A DNA stretch of 64,000 nt from CAWKCE01 sp032127035. Its GTDB lineage: Bacteria > Actinomycetota > Actinomycetes > JAHEKZ01. The stretch lies in NCBI GenBank assembly GCA_963848085.1, contig CAWKCE010000003.1, positions 868,001 to 932,000 on the forward strand, written 5' to 3'. Positions 53,344-62,782 of the stretch are shown here, piece by piece (within the stretch, counting starts at the first letter, position 1; each line of letters begins with the position of its first letter). The notes beneath the pieces were generated by a model, which saw nothing but the letters and a program-made list of their open reading frames with translations, was not told the origin of the DNA and made no database searches. The translations under genes and the position numbers were made by a program.

Positions 53344-53357
53344 CACCTGTCGGTGCT
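53342..53357 (+). terminator. Hairpin overlapping the RCC1 gene stop
   Basis: AGCACC / GGTGCT, 6-bp stem with TGTC loop, starting in the stop codon. Two further palindromes lie just downstream: GGGGCTCGAGCCCC at 53387 and CCCCGTACGGGG at 53397. Confidence 0.45.
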
Positions 53358-53460
53358 GAAGGCTGAACTTCAAGTCGCACTGGGTCGGGGCTCGAGCCCC
53401 GTACGGGGTCCGTTCTGTGTCCAGGATGTTGCCCAAGCCCAGCGCCCAACGATTCCTGCC

Positions 53461-53477
53461 GCGCGACCACCTGGACT
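53461..53477 (+). repeat. Weaker third copy of the sigma-factor 3' end repeat
   Basis: GCGCGACCACCTGGACT differs at one base from the corresponding 17 bases of copies 1 and 2, and TAG follows as in copy 2. It lies in the 181-nt spacer between the two RCC1 genes, in the same orientation. Confidence 0.65.
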
Positions 53478-53524
53478 AGTCGCGCGCCGGCATAGCAGGT
53501 CCATCCACGGAGCGGGTCGACTGG

Positions 53525-54691
53525 TCAGAGGTGGACGCGCTTGGGGACAGGTACCTGCGGTGCCGACGAACCGATCCCGACCTCGCCTTCTTGGTTCCCG
53601 CCCCAGCACTTCACCACTCCGCTCTTGCGGAGGGCGCAACTGTGGAACAGGCCAGTCTGGATCTGCCGCACGCCACTCGTCAGACCGCTCACCTGGTGCG
53701 GGACGTCCCATGGATCGGTCGTCCCGTCGCCAAGTTGGTACGTGAAGTTGGCGCCCCAGCACTTCGCTTTCGCGTTCTGGACCGCGCAAGTGGCATTGGA
53801 GTCGGTGTCCACGCTGCTGACCCTGCGGGCCATCCCTAGCACCTGAACGGGCTTGTGGTACTCGTTGCCCGACGTGCCGGTGCCAACCGCACCGTCGGAG
53901 TTGTCTCCCCAGCACTTCAGCCTGCCTCGCGTGAGGATCGCGCAGGTCGTGCGGTATCCGGCAATGACCCGTTTGACCCCGCTCGTCAGTCCGTAGACCT
54001 GAGTCGGCTTGTTCCGAGGCTGAACAGTACGGTCGCCGAGCGCCCCGTAGTAGTTGGCTCCCCAGCATTTCGCTTTGCTCTTGACCGTCGCGCAAGTGTA
54101 GGAGTCCCCTGCAGACACCTGAGTGGCGTTCTGGATGTTCTTGACGAGTCTCGGCTTGTGGTATTCGGTACCCGACGTCCCCGTGCCGGCCTCGCCGTAG
54201 AAGTTCTGCCCCCAGCACTTGACGCGCCCGCTGTTCAGTCCAGCGCAGACGTGGTAGCTGCCAACGCTGACAGCAACAACGCTACGGGCAAGCCCGGTCA
54301 CCGGGGTGGGCTTGTGCCGATCATGCGTCGTTCCATCCCCCACTTGTCCGTTGTCGTTGTCACCCCAGCACTTCAATCCGCCGGACCCGACAATGGCGCA
54401 GGTCACATAGTCACCGACATCGACGAAGCGGACGCCCCGGAGCTTCGGTACTCGCACCGGCACCAGTTGGTCGCTCAAGTCGCTGCCGATCCCGAGCTGG
54501 CCGTAGGTGTTGTCACCCCAGCACTTGAGGTGTTTCGAGGGGGTGATGGCGCACGCGTGCTGTCCGCCAGCGGACATGCCGGTGGCAGTACCGAAGTCCC
54601 GGGCGGCTGATGCGGTGCCAACCATGGCAAGCGGGCTTGCGGAGACCATGAGAACGAGCACAAGCGCCAGGCGACGAGAGAAATCGAACAT
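53525..54691 (-). CDS. Secreted RCC1-repeat protein, inverted paralogue
   Basis: 388 residues from ATG 54691, chosen because GGAGG lies five bases upstream and the length then equals its paralogue. The GTG at 54706 would place the ribosome site inside the gene. A signal peptide ends near ASAA-RDFG. The same seven blades and C-x9-C-W-G cores occur (CAITPSKHLKCWGDN, CAIVGSGGLKCWGDN, CAGLNSGRVKCWGQN), and both proteins end PKRVHL. It is tail-to-tail with its paralogue, so the pair is an inverted duplication. Function is unknown. Confidence 0.85.
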   Translation of the reverse strand: MFDFSRRLALVLVLMVSASPLAMVGTASAARDFGTATGMSAGGQHACAITPSKHLKCWGDNTYGQLGIGSDLSDQLVPVRVPKLRGVRFVDVGDYVTCAIVGSGGLKCWGDNDNGQVGDGTTHDRHKPTPVTGLARSVVAVSVGSYHVCAGLNSGRVKCWGQNFYGEAGTGTSGTEYHKPRLVKNIQNATQVSAGDSYTCATVKSKAKCWGANYYGALGDRTVQPRNKPTQVYGLTSGVKRVIAGYRTTCAILTRGRLKCWGDNSDGAVGTGTSGNEYHKPVQVLGMARRVSSVDTDSNATCAVQNAKAKCWGANFTYQLGDGTTDPWDVPHQVSGLTSGVRQIQTGLFHSCALRKSGVVKCWGGNQEGEVGIGSSAPQVPVPKRVHL

Positions 54692-54718
54692 GAGGACCTC
54701 CGGCACAGGTGCCTTCGA

Positions 54719-55075
54719 CTATCCGGCGGCGTAGGACTGCGCGCTCTTGAACTCCAGGAGGACGGCGGGCTCGTCTCCGACGACCCAGGCGTCGTGACCC
54801 GGGGGGATGCGGTAGGCGTCTCCGACAACGAGCTCGGCCTCGCTGCCATCTTCGTGGACGACCGCGAGGGTGCCGGCCGTGACATACCCGACGTGGTCGA
54901 GCCGACAGGTCTCGGTGCCAGCGACGGGCTTGATGCACTCCGACCACTTCCACCCCGGCTCGAACGTGAAGCGACCCACCTCGGCGCCCCCGACGTGAAC
55001 GATCTCGATCCGAGTCTTGTCCGGAGTCCTGGTCTCGTCGGGCTGTTCGAACCGCTTGCGGTCGATGCTGGACAT
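54719..55075 (-). CDS. Small cupin-domain protein
   Basis: 118 residues from ATG 55075, preceded by GAAGGGATCCC. A single cupin barrel: ETCRLDHVGYVTAGTLAVVHEDG with a metal-ligand His and a reduced motif 1, and YRIPPGHDAWVVGDEPAVLLEF as motif 2 with its His. Enzymatic role or binding partner is unknown. Upstream of the RCC1 paralogue with a 27-nt gap on the same strand. Confidence 0.85.
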   Translation of the reverse strand: MSSIDRKRFEQPDETRTPDKTRIEIVHVGGAEVGRFTFEPGWKWSECIKPVAGTETCRLDHVGYVTAGTLAVVHEDGSEAELVVGDAYRIPPGHDAWVVGDEPAVLLEFKSAQSYAAG

Positions 55076-55204
55076 GGGATCCCTTCGCGTGCTGGAGGTG
55101 TCGGGTGGCGTCAGGCTACGCCCCGGCACCGGCTCGTGGTAGAGCCTGACCCGATCCGCACATCTCCGCCGCGGAACGACGCATCGCGGCTTCTCGTCTC
55201 GGTG

Positions 55205-57703
55205 TCAGACGCGAGCGGCCTCCGACTCCGCTTGGTCCGGTTCGTCGGGGTCCTCGATGTCCTCGATCTCCGACGCGCCCGCCTCGATGTCCTCGTCCGA
55301 CTCGACGCTGACATGAGGCAGCACCTTGTCGAGCCATTCCGGCAGCCACCAGTTCGACTTGCCGAGGATGGCCATCAGCGACGGAACGAAGACGAGCCTG
55401 ACCACGAAGGCGTCAAGGAGCACAGCGCTTGAAAGAGCCACGCCAAACAGCTTGATGATCGGGTCGTTGCCCAGGATGAACGCCCCGAACACGCTCGCCA
55501 TGATGGCTGCCGCGATGGCGACCACGCGGCCGGAGCCGGCCAACCCGCGACGAACCGCCTTTCGGTTGTCGTGAGTGTGGAGCCACTCCTCGTGCATTCG
55601 GCTCACCAGGAACACCTGGTAGTCGCAGGAGAGCCCGAACAGGATCGCGAAGACCATGATGGGAAGGAACGGGAAGATCGGCCCGGTGGCCTGCAGGTCG
55701 ATCTGGTCGCCGAACCAGCCCCACTGGAACACCGCGACCGTGATGCCCATGGCGGCCGACAGTGACAGCAGGCTGGACAGCGCTCCGGTGGCCGCCACCG
55801 GGATCGATCGGAACAGGACCACGAGGGCGAGGAAACCCAGGCCCACCACGATCAGCAGGAACCACGGCAGCGCATCGGTCAGCACCTTCGTGAAGTCGAC
55901 CGTCACGGCCTGGAAGCCACCCACGTAGGCCTGGGCACCGGTAGCGGTCTCGACCTGCGGGATGAGGTCGTCGCGGACGTGGAACAGCAGGTCCGTTGTC
56001 GCCTCGTCCTGCGGGGCGGTCGTCGGGTAGAGCTGGATCGGAACGACTGTCGCGTCGTCCGCCACCGGGGGAGCGGCGGCGAGGGCCACGCCAGGATCGG
56101 CGTTGAGCACCTCGGTCAGCTGGTCCACGGCCTGCTGGTCCCCGGCTTCGGGCAGCTCGACGGCGATGTAGAAGGGACCGTTCACGCCGGGACCAAACCC
56201 CTCCGCGGTGAGGTCGTAGGCGATTCGAGGCCCTGACCCGGGAGCGGTCCCCGAGTCGTCGGAGAAGCCGAGGCGCAGGGACAGCATGGGAAGCGCGATC
56301 ACGAGCATCACGACAAGCGCGATGCTGCCGAGGAGCCACGGCCGGTGCTGGAGCCAGTCGCCGTACCGGGCGAACGCGCTCGGGTGGTGAGGCTCAGGCG
56401 CCTTCCCCCCTCGCACGAACTGCCGGTACGCCAGCCCCACGAGGGTCACGGGCAGGTATAGCACCCAGCCGACGTAGCGAAGAACGCGTCCGACAGCGTG
56501 CGGAACGCCGGTCAGTCGTTGACGCGCCACGGCCTCGCCGTCGCTGACCCATGCCATGCGACCGCTGAAGGCCCAGGTGCCGAAGATCGACAGGATCGCG
56601 GGGAGAAGGAGGAGGGCACCGATCATCACCATGAACACGGTCAGCGCCGCCGACACGGCGATCCCGTTGAAGAAGTTGATGCGCATCACGAACAGGCCGA
56701 GTAGGGCGATGATCACAGTGGCCGCCGCGAACTGCACCGCGCGTCCGGACGTCCGCACTGACTCAAGGGCAGCCTCGCGCGGATCTCGCCCATGGATCAT
56801 GGCGTCGCGATATCGGTTGATGACGAACAGCGAGTAGTCGATGCCCACGCCCAGGCCGATCATCGAGGCCAAGATCGGCGCGAATGTGGCGACGTCGAAG
56901 TTGGCGGCCACGAGAGGAAGGACGAACCCGGTGCTCACCACGACGGACACGATGGCGGAGACGATCGGCAGGAAGGCGCCGACAATCGAGCCGAACGCGA
57001 ACAGCAAGATGACCAGCGCGACCGCCACGCCGATCCCTTCGGACGAAGGGGGCTCACCCTGCACGAACGTGAACACCCCGTTGGCGCCGACCTGCAGCCC
57101 GTCCTTGCCGTTCTCGGCCTCGATGGGGTCAAGAGCCGCCAGGATGTTCTCGGTGTTCAAGTCGTCGAACGTCGCACCCTCGAAGGTCACCGTGGCGTAG
57201 GCGACGGTTCCGTCCGGGCTGATGCCGGCCTGGCCGAAGTGTGCTGACGCACCCTCGGCCTCGGGCGACTGGTCTTCCGCTGGTTGTTCGCCGCCGCCCT
57301 GACCCCCGCCAGCCCCTTCCCCGTCACCCTGGTCGGCCGGCTGCTCCGGGCAGCTGTCTCCGAACTGCTCGTCGAAGGGAGACACCACACACAGAACACC
57401 CTCGGACGTGGAGACCTCCTCTAGCACGCCGGTGATGGCGGCCTTCGCCGCCGCGTCACTGACGTCCCCGGTCTCTGAGCTCCATACGACTTGACCCTCG
57501 AGACCGGCACCGGTCCCTGCCGAGCCGGAGAGCTCACCGAGGAGGTCCTGGGCCGTGGTGGACTCGGTGTCGGGAAGCTCGAAGTTGTCGTTGTAGTCGC
57601 CGCCGAACTGGGTGGCCAGCACGACGATCACCGCGATGAGCGCCAACCAGGTGCCCAAAGCCAGCCAGGGGCGGCGTACGGCCCACTGAGAAACTCTGCC
57701 CAC
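55205..57703 (-). CDS. MMPL-family membrane transporter
   Basis: 832 residues from GTG 57703, with GGGAGGG at good spacing; the frame extends upstream without similarity. Eleven to twelve membrane helices in RND-like arrangement: an N-terminal helix (RRPWLALGTWLALIAVIVVL), a large external loop with FGGDYNDNFELPDTESTTAQD and a Gly/Glu-rich insert, and GVGIDYSLFVINRYRDAMI, the proton-relay landmark seen again as SCDYQVFLVSRMHEEW. Probably exports a lipid or other hydrophobic molecule using the proton gradient. The C-terminus is acidic. Confidence 0.9.
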   Translation of the reverse strand: MGRVSQWAVRRPWLALGTWLALIAVIVVLATQFGGDYNDNFELPDTESTTAQDLLGELSGSAGTGAGLEGQVVWSSETGDVSDAAAKAAITGVLEEVSTSEGVLCVVSPFDEQFGDSCPEQPADQGDGEGAGGGQGGGEQPAEDQSPEAEGASAHFGQAGISPDGTVAYATVTFEGATFDDLNTENILAALDPIEAENGKDGLQVGANGVFTFVQGEPPSSEGIGVAVALVILLFAFGSIVGAFLPIVSAIVSVVVSTGFVLPLVAANFDVATFAPILASMIGLGVGIDYSLFVINRYRDAMIHGRDPREAALESVRTSGRAVQFAAATVIIALLGLFVMRINFFNGIAVSAALTVFMVMIGALLLLPAILSIFGTWAFSGRMAWVSDGEAVARQRLTGVPHAVGRVLRYVGWVLYLPVTLVGLAYRQFVRGGKAPEPHHPSAFARYGDWLQHRPWLLGSIALVVMLVIALPMLSLRLGFSDDSGTAPGSGPRIAYDLTAEGFGPGVNGPFYIAVELPEAGDQQAVDQLTEVLNADPGVALAAAPPVADDATVVPIQLYPTTAPQDEATTDLLFHVRDDLIPQVETATGAQAYVGGFQAVTVDFTKVLTDALPWFLLIVVGLGFLALVVLFRSIPVAATGALSSLLSLSAAMGITVAVFQWGWFGDQIDLQATGPIFPFLPIMVFAILFGLSCDYQVFLVSRMHEEWLHTHDNRKAVRRGLAGSGRVVAIAAAIMASVFGAFILGNDPIIKLFGVALSSAVLLDAFVVRLVFVPSLMAILGKSNWWLPEWLDKVLPHVSVESDEDIEAGASEIEDIEDPDEPDQAESEAARV

Positions 57704-57844
57704 TAGAGATCCCTCCCGCGCAGTCCAGGGGACGCCATCCGGCAAACGTACGCAGCAGTCAACCAGAAATGAGGCGACGCCCGACAGGTCCGACCTGACG
57801 CGAGCACGGTGTTCTGGGGGTCCGAATCCCGCTACCGTGGCCGG

Positions 57845-59215
57845 ATGTCAGCCCAGGTGCCGATATCAGCAGATCGCATCGCGGCCTTGACCGAGCACGA
57901 GAACGCTCGGTTCGTCACGGAACGCCCCAGATCGGCGGAGCTCCTCGAGCGCGGGCGCAGGTCAATGCCGCGGGGTGTGCCGATGGCGTGGATGGAGAGC
58001 CTGTACGAGCACGCTCCGACCTTCGTCGACAGTGGCCGGGGGGCGCGCTTCCGAGACGTCGATGGCCACGAGTATCTCGACCTGTACATCGGAGACATGA
58101 GCGGTTTCTGCGGTCATGCGCCACCGCCTGTGGTCCAGGCGGTGACGGACAGGATGTCGCGGGGCAACCACTTTCTCCTGGCGGGAGAGGACGCCATTGT
58201 CGTCTCGGAGCATCTCGCGGAGCGGTACCGATTGCCACAATGGCAATACACCCATGCGGCCACGATCTCGAACACCGAAATCATCCGAATCGCCCGTGAG
58301 GCCACGGGCCGCGAAATCGTCCTGGTCTTCGACGGCAAGTACCACGGTCTCGTCGATGCGACGCTGACTGTGCTCGAGGGTGACGCCGTAGTACCCGAGG
58401 CTCTCGGAGTACCGCGCTGGGTGCCGGGTGCCAGCCGTATCGTCGCCTTCAACGACGTCCCAGCACTCACCGCAGCTCTCGAGTCGCGTGACGTCGCGGT
58501 CGTGATCACTGAGCCGGTCATGACGAACGCGGGGATCATCAACCCAGATCCCGGCTTCCACGAGGCCCTGCGCGCGTTGACCCGTGAGACGGGGACGCTC
58601 CTTGCGATCGACGAGACCCACTCGTTGGTGGGCGCCTGGGGTGGCATGTACACCGAACTCGGTCTCGAACCACCCGACTTCCTCACGGTCGGCAAGTCCA
58701 TCGCCGCGGGTGTGCCGCTCGGTGCGTACGGCATGAGCGATGACATGGCTGCGTTCCTCGCGCCTCCCGCCCACCACAATCTGGTGTCGGGCGAGGCAAT
58801 CGACGAGATCAGCACCGGTGGCACCGTGGTTGCCAATGCCCTGTCGATGGCGGCCGCGCGAGCTGCCCTTCTTGAGGTGCTGACCCCCGAGGCGTTCGCT
58901 CGCAGTGTTCAGCTCGGCGCACGTATGGCTGACGGACTTGAGTCCACAGTCGCGAACGCGGGCCTTCCCTGGAGCGTTGCTCGCATGGGTACCCACGCGT
59001 ACTACGGATTCGCGCCCACGTCGGCGCGCAACGGTGCCGAGTCCCGGGACAACGATGACCCCGACCTGCGCGCGCTCATCCGGGTAGGGATGGCAAATCG
59101 CGGAGTCTGGGAGTCTGGATGGTGGCTCGGCCCAACTCTGTCCGTGGCGCACAACCAAGCTGATGTCGACGAGTACGTCGCCACGTTCGCCCAACTCCTG
59201 GCTGACATCTTCTGA
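57845..59215 (+). CDS. Class III PLP-dependent aminotransferase / GSA-aminomutase-like enzyme
   Basis: 456 residues from ATG 57845; ATG 57809 also fits but adds poorly conserved residues. The PLP fold shows DVDGHEYLDLYIGDMSGFCG, a substrate-loop His in VFDGKYHGLVDATL, the cofactor Asp in TLLAIDETHSLVGAWGGM, and the Schiff-base Lys in TVGKSIAAGVPLGAYG near 289. Related to glutamate-1-semialdehyde aminomutases and omega-aminotransferases, but without heme genes nearby. Divergent from the MMPL gene, facing the large regulator. Substrate is unknown. Confidence 0.88.
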   Translation: MSAQVPISADRIAALTEHENARFVTERPRSAELLERGRRSMPRGVPMAWMESLYEHAPTFVDSGRGARFRDVDGHEYLDLYIGDMSGFCGHAPPPVVQAVTDRMSRGNHFLLAGEDAIVVSEHLAERYRLPQWQYTHAATISNTEIIRIAREATGREIVLVFDGKYHGLVDATLTVLEGDAVVPEALGVPRWVPGASRIVAFNDVPALTAALESRDVAVVITEPVMTNAGIINPDPGFHEALRALTRETGTLLAIDETHSLVGAWGGMYTELGLEPPDFLTVGKSIAAGVPLGAYGMSDDMAAFLAPPAHHNLVSGEAIDEISTGGTVVANALSMAAARAALLEVLTPEAFARSVQLGARMADGLESTVANAGLPWSVARMGTHAYYGFAPTSARNGAESRDNDDPDLRALIRVGMANRGVWESGWWLGPTLSVAHNQADVDEYVATFAQLLADIF

Positions 59216-59245
59216 GCTGTCCGCGCGACCATTCCGTCGAGGAGG

Positions 59246-62200
59246 TCAGACGTCGAGGAGTCGTCGCGCGTGTACAAGGTCAGGAAACGGGGGCTGGTCG
59301 GGCACGCGGGCGGCAACGTCCGCCAGTCGCCTGCGTGCGTGCGCCCGATCCGTGGAGTCCGCAGACAGCTCCATGGAGGAAGCGGCCGCACGGAGCTCGA
59401 GGAGGAGAGCCCCCTGGTCGAACGCGATGTCGGCGGCCTCTGCGCACAGGACCGCTGCGGCGCGCGAGTCGCCGTCGCTGCGATGGCGGACCGTCGCCAG
59501 CAGACGGGTGAGCTCGGCATCCCACCAGTGACCCCCGGACTCGCTGGCCTGGGAGAGGGTCTGTTCGAGGTGGCGAATGGCGGCAGCCTGTTTGCCCGCA
59601 TCGGAGAGGACCTGTGCGAGAGCTCCGTCGAGCGGGAAGCACCATGCCCCCCAGAACTCGCTCCAGACGGGAGCCGCGCGGAGCATCTTCGTTGTGGCGG
59701 GTCGGACCTTGCCCTGAATGGCGAGGGCCGCCGCGGAGAAGCCTTGCGCGTAGCCCTTCGTCACCTCGGGGAGGCGACCGTCGTTGACGAGACGGAGGAG
59801 TCGCTCCGCCTCAGTGGTCAGGGTGGTGGAGTCCCGCTCAAGGAGGGCGGTCACCAGAATCGACTGAGTGGACTCCAGCGTGGAGTACGCGTGGGCCAGC
59901 TCGGTGGCGAGTGCCACGGCCGAAACGGAGCGCTCTCGGGCCGTCGCGATATCGGCGACCAGCAAGCGCGCGAGGGCATTGAGATTGCGCGCGCATACCC
60001 CCGGGTCGTGACCACCGTAGGAGAAGGTCAGTCGGTGATGCAGCTCCTTGTCGTAGCGGTCGATTCCGGTATCGGAATGGGCTATCGCCAGCCGCGGCTG
60101 TCCTGCAAGAGTGAGCCCGGACCATTGCACGTGGTGCGCTTCGAGGGCGAGCGCGGAATCGTCGATGGTCTCGCTGACTGCGGCGACCATTTGGCCGAAC
60201 TCTCGCTCGCGCCGTAGGTCTCCGCGCATCATCTGGACGAACCACGAACCCCATGCCGCCTGGAAGCGTTCGTCCGCGGAGCCCACGAGTCCGGCCAGTT
60301 CGCGAGCCCGCTCGTAGCACTCCTCGACCTGTGAGTCCGTTGGCCCGAGGGTTTGGACCAGCGCCGTCCCAACGGCAAGCTCAACCGCTAGGGACAGATG
60401 CAGTCGCTGAGACCCGTCATGGACCAGGGGCAGCTGAGTCCGTGCCTGGGCGAGGTGGGCGAGAGCGTCTCGAAAGCCACCCGCCTGGGCGGACGACTCT
60501 GCGGCGCTAAGCCACTTCTCAATTGCTGCCGCGCCCTGATGTGACTCCTGCAGGTGCCAGGCCAGGACTTCGGCAGACGCCCCCTCGGTGGCCGAGATCG
60601 CGCGCGCGGACCGCTCATGAAGGGATCGCAGCTCGGCGGCTCCGATCCCGCGATAGGCAACCTCGCGGGTGAGCGCGTGCTTGAACACCAGCGCTCGGCG
60701 TCCACCATCGGTGGTTTGGTACAGGAGCTCCTCGCGCTGCAAGTTGGCCAGGCCTTGGCGCCAGGCAGCATCGTCGAGAGCTACTACCGAGCGAAGGATC
60801 TGCTCGGAGATGTCGTGACCGAGCACCGCCGCTGCGCAGATGACCGCCTGTTCTGACTGCGACAGTCGGTCCAGCCGATCGGCGATCAGGCTCTGCACGG
60901 AGATCGGAACCGGCGCCACGGTGGCGGGGCCGGCAACGCGACTCTTTCGAGCGTCGCTCGGCGTTCCGCTCGTCGGGCCGGAGCGCACACACTCCTCGAG
61001 GAACAAGGGTGTGCCCCCGGCGTCGCGCAGCACCGCCGCCCGCCACGGCGCCATGCTCGCGTCTGACCCGACCAGCGACTTGAGGAGCGCTGATGCCTGG
61101 CTTGGTCCGAGAGAGTCGAGCCACAGCCGGCTCGCGTAGCTCAGGTGAGAGAAGGGATCCAGCTGACTGGGTCTGGCTGTGATCACCAGAAGGCAGGAGC
61201 GTCGCGCTATGCGTCCGGCGATGACTTCGGCCAGAGCCCGACTCGCCTCGTCGGCCCAATGGAAGTCCTCAAGGGCGAGAAGGGTGGGTTGGCCCCCAGT
61301 CAGCAGGGCATCCATGACCGCTTCGACGGTTCGTTCCTGACGGATCTCGGGGTCGCTTTCGGCCCAGCCTGGGTCAACGGTCGCGGGGGACAGCACGGCG
61401 CTCAGGGCAGCCGGATCGGAGCTGTCCCGCTCGAGGGCGCGGTCAACGAGCGGTCGCGCCGCCCGCATCAGTCCGCTCCAGGAAACGTACGGGGAGTGGC
61501 GATGCACCGGAGATGCCTGTCCGACGTAGCTGGCGAAACCCTGGGCCGTCGCTCGCTGAACAAGCTCGAAGAGCAGCCGTGACTTGCCGACTCCGGGCTC
61601 CCCGGAGACGGTGACCACCTGACCGCGTCCCGAAGCGACGCGTTTGAGCAGGTCCTCGAGCCGGTCGAGCTCCTCCGCCCGCCCCTGCAACGGTGTCAGA
61701 CCCTGTCGGCTCCGCACCCCCCACAGCCCCATGGGAGGCGCCACTCCAATAAGTCGCCGAACGTCCCCCTCGACGCCCGCAACTGTGCGCGGTTCCCAAA
61801 TCGCAGCCTCAGCCAGCTGGCGTTCGGCCATCGGAAATGTCATGACCAGGGCCTCTCCATGGTCAGCAGCGGCAGCAAGCTTCGATGCGACGATGGTCGG
61901 CTCCCCATAGACAGTGCTGCCGCCACCGGCGCGGCGACTCACAACCACGGGACCGCTCGCAATGCCGAGCCGGAGTCCAATTCCGAGTCGTTGAGCCGAC
62001 ACCAAGGCTGGCCCGCTGAGGAGCTCGGCCGCGGCGCTGCAAGCCCGCTCCCGGTGGTGCTCCTGAGCCACCGGTGCGCCGAACACGGCAAGCATGCCCG
62101 TGGATTCCTCGTACAACCATCCATCGAACCGCTCGACCACAGCGCTTACCGCGGTGACCGCGGCCTGCATGGCATCGAGCCACGCCTCGGGGTGATCAGC

Positions 62201-62635
62201 GCTTGCGCCGGGAGGGCCTAGTTCGACGCTGCAACGCACCACGGTCGCGATGCGACTACCGATGAGTTCGGGCTGCTTCGCTGCGTCGACAGCGTCACGG
62301 TCCCCACCGTGAGTGATCGATCCCACGAGTCGGTAGCCCGACTTGGGGACCGTCTCGACCACCGTCGGACTCCGAGCGTCGTCATCGAACGCCCGGCGTA
62401 GCTTGATGACAGCGGCGCTCACGGCGTCGTCAGTCACGTAGGTGCTCGACCACACGTCGTTCAGCAGTGCCTGACGGGAGACCACCGAAGGGGCGTCCTG
62501 CGCGAGTCTCAGCAGAAGGTCCATGACCCGCGGTTCGAGTCGGCGGCGGACGCCGTCGCGCTCAATGGTGTGTGCGTCGGAGTCCACGTCCCAGCCGGCG
62601 ACGCGCAGTGGGCCCCGGGGCGATGCTGCTGTCAC
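59246..62635 (-). CDS. Large winged-helix / cyclase-like / NTPase / TPR transcriptional regulator
   Basis: 1129 residues from GTG 62635. The order is: an OmpR/CadC-type winged helix at 10-105 (VMDLLLRLAQDAPSVVSRQA, AAVIKLRRAFDDDARSP, ETVPKSGYRLVG); a nucleotide-cyclase homology domain at about 128-300; a STAND-type NTPase with Walker A VVTVSGEPGVGKSRLLFEL near 345 and Walker B TLLALEDFHWADEAS near 453; then a long TPR-like helical region. The cyclase part keeps the fold (ESTGMLAVFGAP, YGEPTIVASKLAAAADHGEA) but not the metal-binding Asp pair, so it is likely a binding domain. Probably controls the divergent homocysteine methyltransferase gene. Confidence 0.85.
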   Translation of the reverse strand: MTAASPRGPLRVAGWDVDSDAHTIERDGVRRRLEPRVMDLLLRLAQDAPSVVSRQALLNDVWSSTYVTDDAVSAAVIKLRRAFDDDARSPTVVETVPKSGYRLVGSITHGGDRDAVDAAKQPELIGSRIATVVRCSVELGPPGASADHPEAWLDAMQAAVTAVSAVVERFDGWLYEESTGMLAVFGAPVAQEHHRERACSAAAELLSGPALVSAQRLGIGLRLGIASGPVVVSRRAGGGSTVYGEPTIVASKLAAAADHGEALVMTFPMAERQLAEAAIWEPRTVAGVEGDVRRLIGVAPPMGLWGVRSRQGLTPLQGRAEELDRLEDLLKRVASGRGQVVTVSGEPGVGKSRLLFELVQRATAQGFASYVGQASPVHRHSPYVSWSGLMRAARPLVDRALERDSSDPAALSAVLSPATVDPGWAESDPEIRQERTVEAVMDALLTGGQPTLLALEDFHWADEASRALAEVIAGRIARRSCLLVITARPSQLDPFSHLSYASRLWLDSLGPSQASALLKSLVGSDASMAPWRAAVLRDAGGTPLFLEECVRSGPTSGTPSDARKSRVAGPATVAPVPISVQSLIADRLDRLSQSEQAVICAAAVLGHDISEQILRSVVALDDAAWRQGLANLQREELLYQTTDGGRRALVFKHALTREVAYRGIGAAELRSLHERSARAISATEGASAEVLAWHLQESHQGAAAIEKWLSAAESSAQAGGFRDALAHLAQARTQLPLVHDGSQRLHLSLAVELAVGTALVQTLGPTDSQVEECYERARELAGLVGSADERFQAAWGSWFVQMMRGDLRREREFGQMVAAVSETIDDSALALEAHHVQWSGLTLAGQPRLAIAHSDTGIDRYDKELHHRLTFSYGGHDPGVCARNLNALARLLVADIATARERSVSAVALATELAHAYSTLESTQSILVTALLERDSTTLTTEAERLLRLVNDGRLPEVTKGYAQGFSAAALAIQGKVRPATTKMLRAAPVWSEFWGAWCFPLDGALAQVLSDAGKQAAAIRHLEQTLSQASESGGHWWDAELTRLLATVRHRSDGDSRAAAVLCAEAADIAFDQGALLLELRAAASSMELSADSTDRAHARRRLADVAARVPDQPPFPDLVHARRLLDV

Positions 62636-62782
62636 GACGCCCAGTGTGGCTGAAGTGGACCCGGCGATTCGTAGGAACTCCGTAGGAAGATGGCCGCCTG
62701 GCCGTCGGTTCGGCGGACGGCAGGAGCGACAGCCTGAGGAAAGCCCGATCCGGGGCCCACACCACAGGACCAGGAGAATTCA

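Larger units (their letters stand above)
50165..53477. mobile_element. Putative decayed island(s) inserted at the 3' end of rpoD
   Basis: Direct repeats of the rpoD 3' end bound segments of about 1.8 kb (50165-51982) and 1.5 kb (51965-53477). Inside are a possible integrase N-terminus, a trypsin-like protease with a coupled small exported peptide, gene-poor DNA and an RCC1-repeat protein. The DNA is visibly less GC-rich than the flanks. The decamer GCACAGCGCT occurs at 50259, 51903 and 51942, near the repeats, and could be integrase arm sites. A site-specific integration origin is inference. No intact integrase is present, so the element would be immobile now. Confidence 0.42.
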
